A stretch of 33,827 bases of DNA from positions 1 through 33,827 of the forward strand of contig JALNVG010000004.1 of assembly GCA_023227685.1 (NCBI GenBank), written 5' to 3'. The position numbers and the translations under genes are program-made. The DNA comes from Bacteroidaceae bacterium. GTDB lineage: Bacteria; Bacteroidota; Bacteroidia; Bacteroidales; Bacteroidaceae. Under the pieces are notes generated by a model. The model worked only from the letters and a program-made list of their open reading frames with translations, had not been told where the DNA came from and searched no databases. Below, piece after piece: positions 33,513 through 33,827 of this stretch (its first letter is position 1; the number at the start of each line of letters is the position of its first letter).

Positions 33513-33827
33513 ATGAAAAATTTAGTTGTATTGACTGGTGCTGGAATGAGTGCCGAAAGTGGCTTTAGTACTTTCAGAGACGCCGGTGGTTTATGGGATA
33601 ATTATCCTGTTGAACAAGTTGCTACGCCCGAAGGTTATCGTCGTGATCCTGAACTTGTAATGAATTTCTATAACGGCTTGCGTAAACAATTGTTGGTGGC
33701 AAAGCCAAATCGTGGCCATGAATTGTTGGCTGAAATGGAAAAAAATTTCAATGTGACCATTGTGACGCAGAACGTGGATGATTTTCATGAACGTGCCGGA
33801 AGTAGTCACATCATTCATTTACATGGC
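33513..33827 (+). CDS. Sir2-family NAD-dependent protein deacylase, N-terminal part (runs off the window)
   Basis: The first 105 codons of a sirtuin (CobB-like) are visible. The NAD-binding segment TGAGMSAESGFSTFRD starts at residue 8, and the TQNVDDFHERAG motif with the catalytic histidine in HLHG lies at the window edge. The Gly-Leu-Trp after the FRD loop is also typical of the class III (desuccinylase/deacetylase) bacterial sirtuins. The ATG at 33513 gives the NAD loop at the usual distance from the N-terminus. The zinc-binding and C-terminal parts are outside the window. It is divergent from the FKBP pair. Confidence 0.93.
   Translation, partial: MKNLVVLTGAGMSAESGFSTFRDAGGLWDNYPVEQVATPEGYRRDPELVMNFYNGLRKQLLVAKPNRGHELLAEMEKNFNVTIVTQNVDDFHERAGSSHIIHLHG

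Overview
The window is a chromosomal segment of a Bacteroides-type bacterium (Bacteroidales). The evidence is the recurring TAnnTTTG -7 box, several with a TTTG-like -33 box about 20 nt upstream, the near absence of Shine-Dalgarno sequences, moderately low GC, and gene content and order that match Bacteroides: an argR-GNAT-argG-argC-argD operon back to back with a rhamnose operon, and the GH26/GH130/epimerase mannan pathway known from B. fragilis. The species cannot be fixed from the sequence alone.

Layout. 1-3723 (minus): arginine operon argR, a GNAT acyltransferase, argG, argC and the start of argD, which runs off the left edge. 3953-9587 (plus): L-rhamnose kinase, isomerase, transporter and aldolase in one tight operon closed by a strong terminator, then the AraC-type regulator rhaR as its own unit. 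9591-11216 (minus): adenine deaminase. 11564-14383 (plus): a large secreted M16 zinc peptidase with an unusually dyad-rich promoter. 14444-14784: convergent intergenic space with a tandem array of five ~22-bp palindromes. 14785-16569 (minus): Xaa-Pro aminopeptidase, divergent from malate dehydrogenase (16723-17724, plus).

17981-27715 (plus) is the carbohydrate region: a free-standing secreted GH3 glycosidase, then a five-gene mannan operon (secreted GH3, secreted GH26 mannanase, GPH-family transporter, cytoplasmic GH130 mannosylglucose phosphorylase and cellobiose/mannobiose 2-epimerase). Inferred flow: GH26 releases mannobiose, the transporter imports it, the epimerase makes mannosyl-glucose, and GH130 phosphorolyses this to mannose 1-phosphate and glucose. 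The GH3 enzymes may trim glucosyl (or mannosyl) residues from glucomannan fragments. No SusC/SusD pair and no local regulator lie in the window. Both GH3 promoters carry the same TGATA-N6-TATCA dyad exactly 42 nt before the -7 box, which suggests a shared regulator; this is the most interesting signal I found.

27789-33257 (mostly minus): a small secreted helical protein, a CaCA-type cation/calcium exchanger, a SAM methyltransferase with a THUMP-like tail, a CAU-anticodon tRNA with a textbook promoter and terminator, an Lrp/AsnC regulator, and a tandem pair of FKBP-type prolyl isomerases (one lipoprotein, one cytoplasmic). 33513-33827 (plus): start of a Sir2-type deacylase that runs off the right edge.

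I found no insertion sequence, prophage, CRISPR array or rRNA. The coding content is mostly core metabolism. The least explained material is regulatory and repetitive intergenic DNA.
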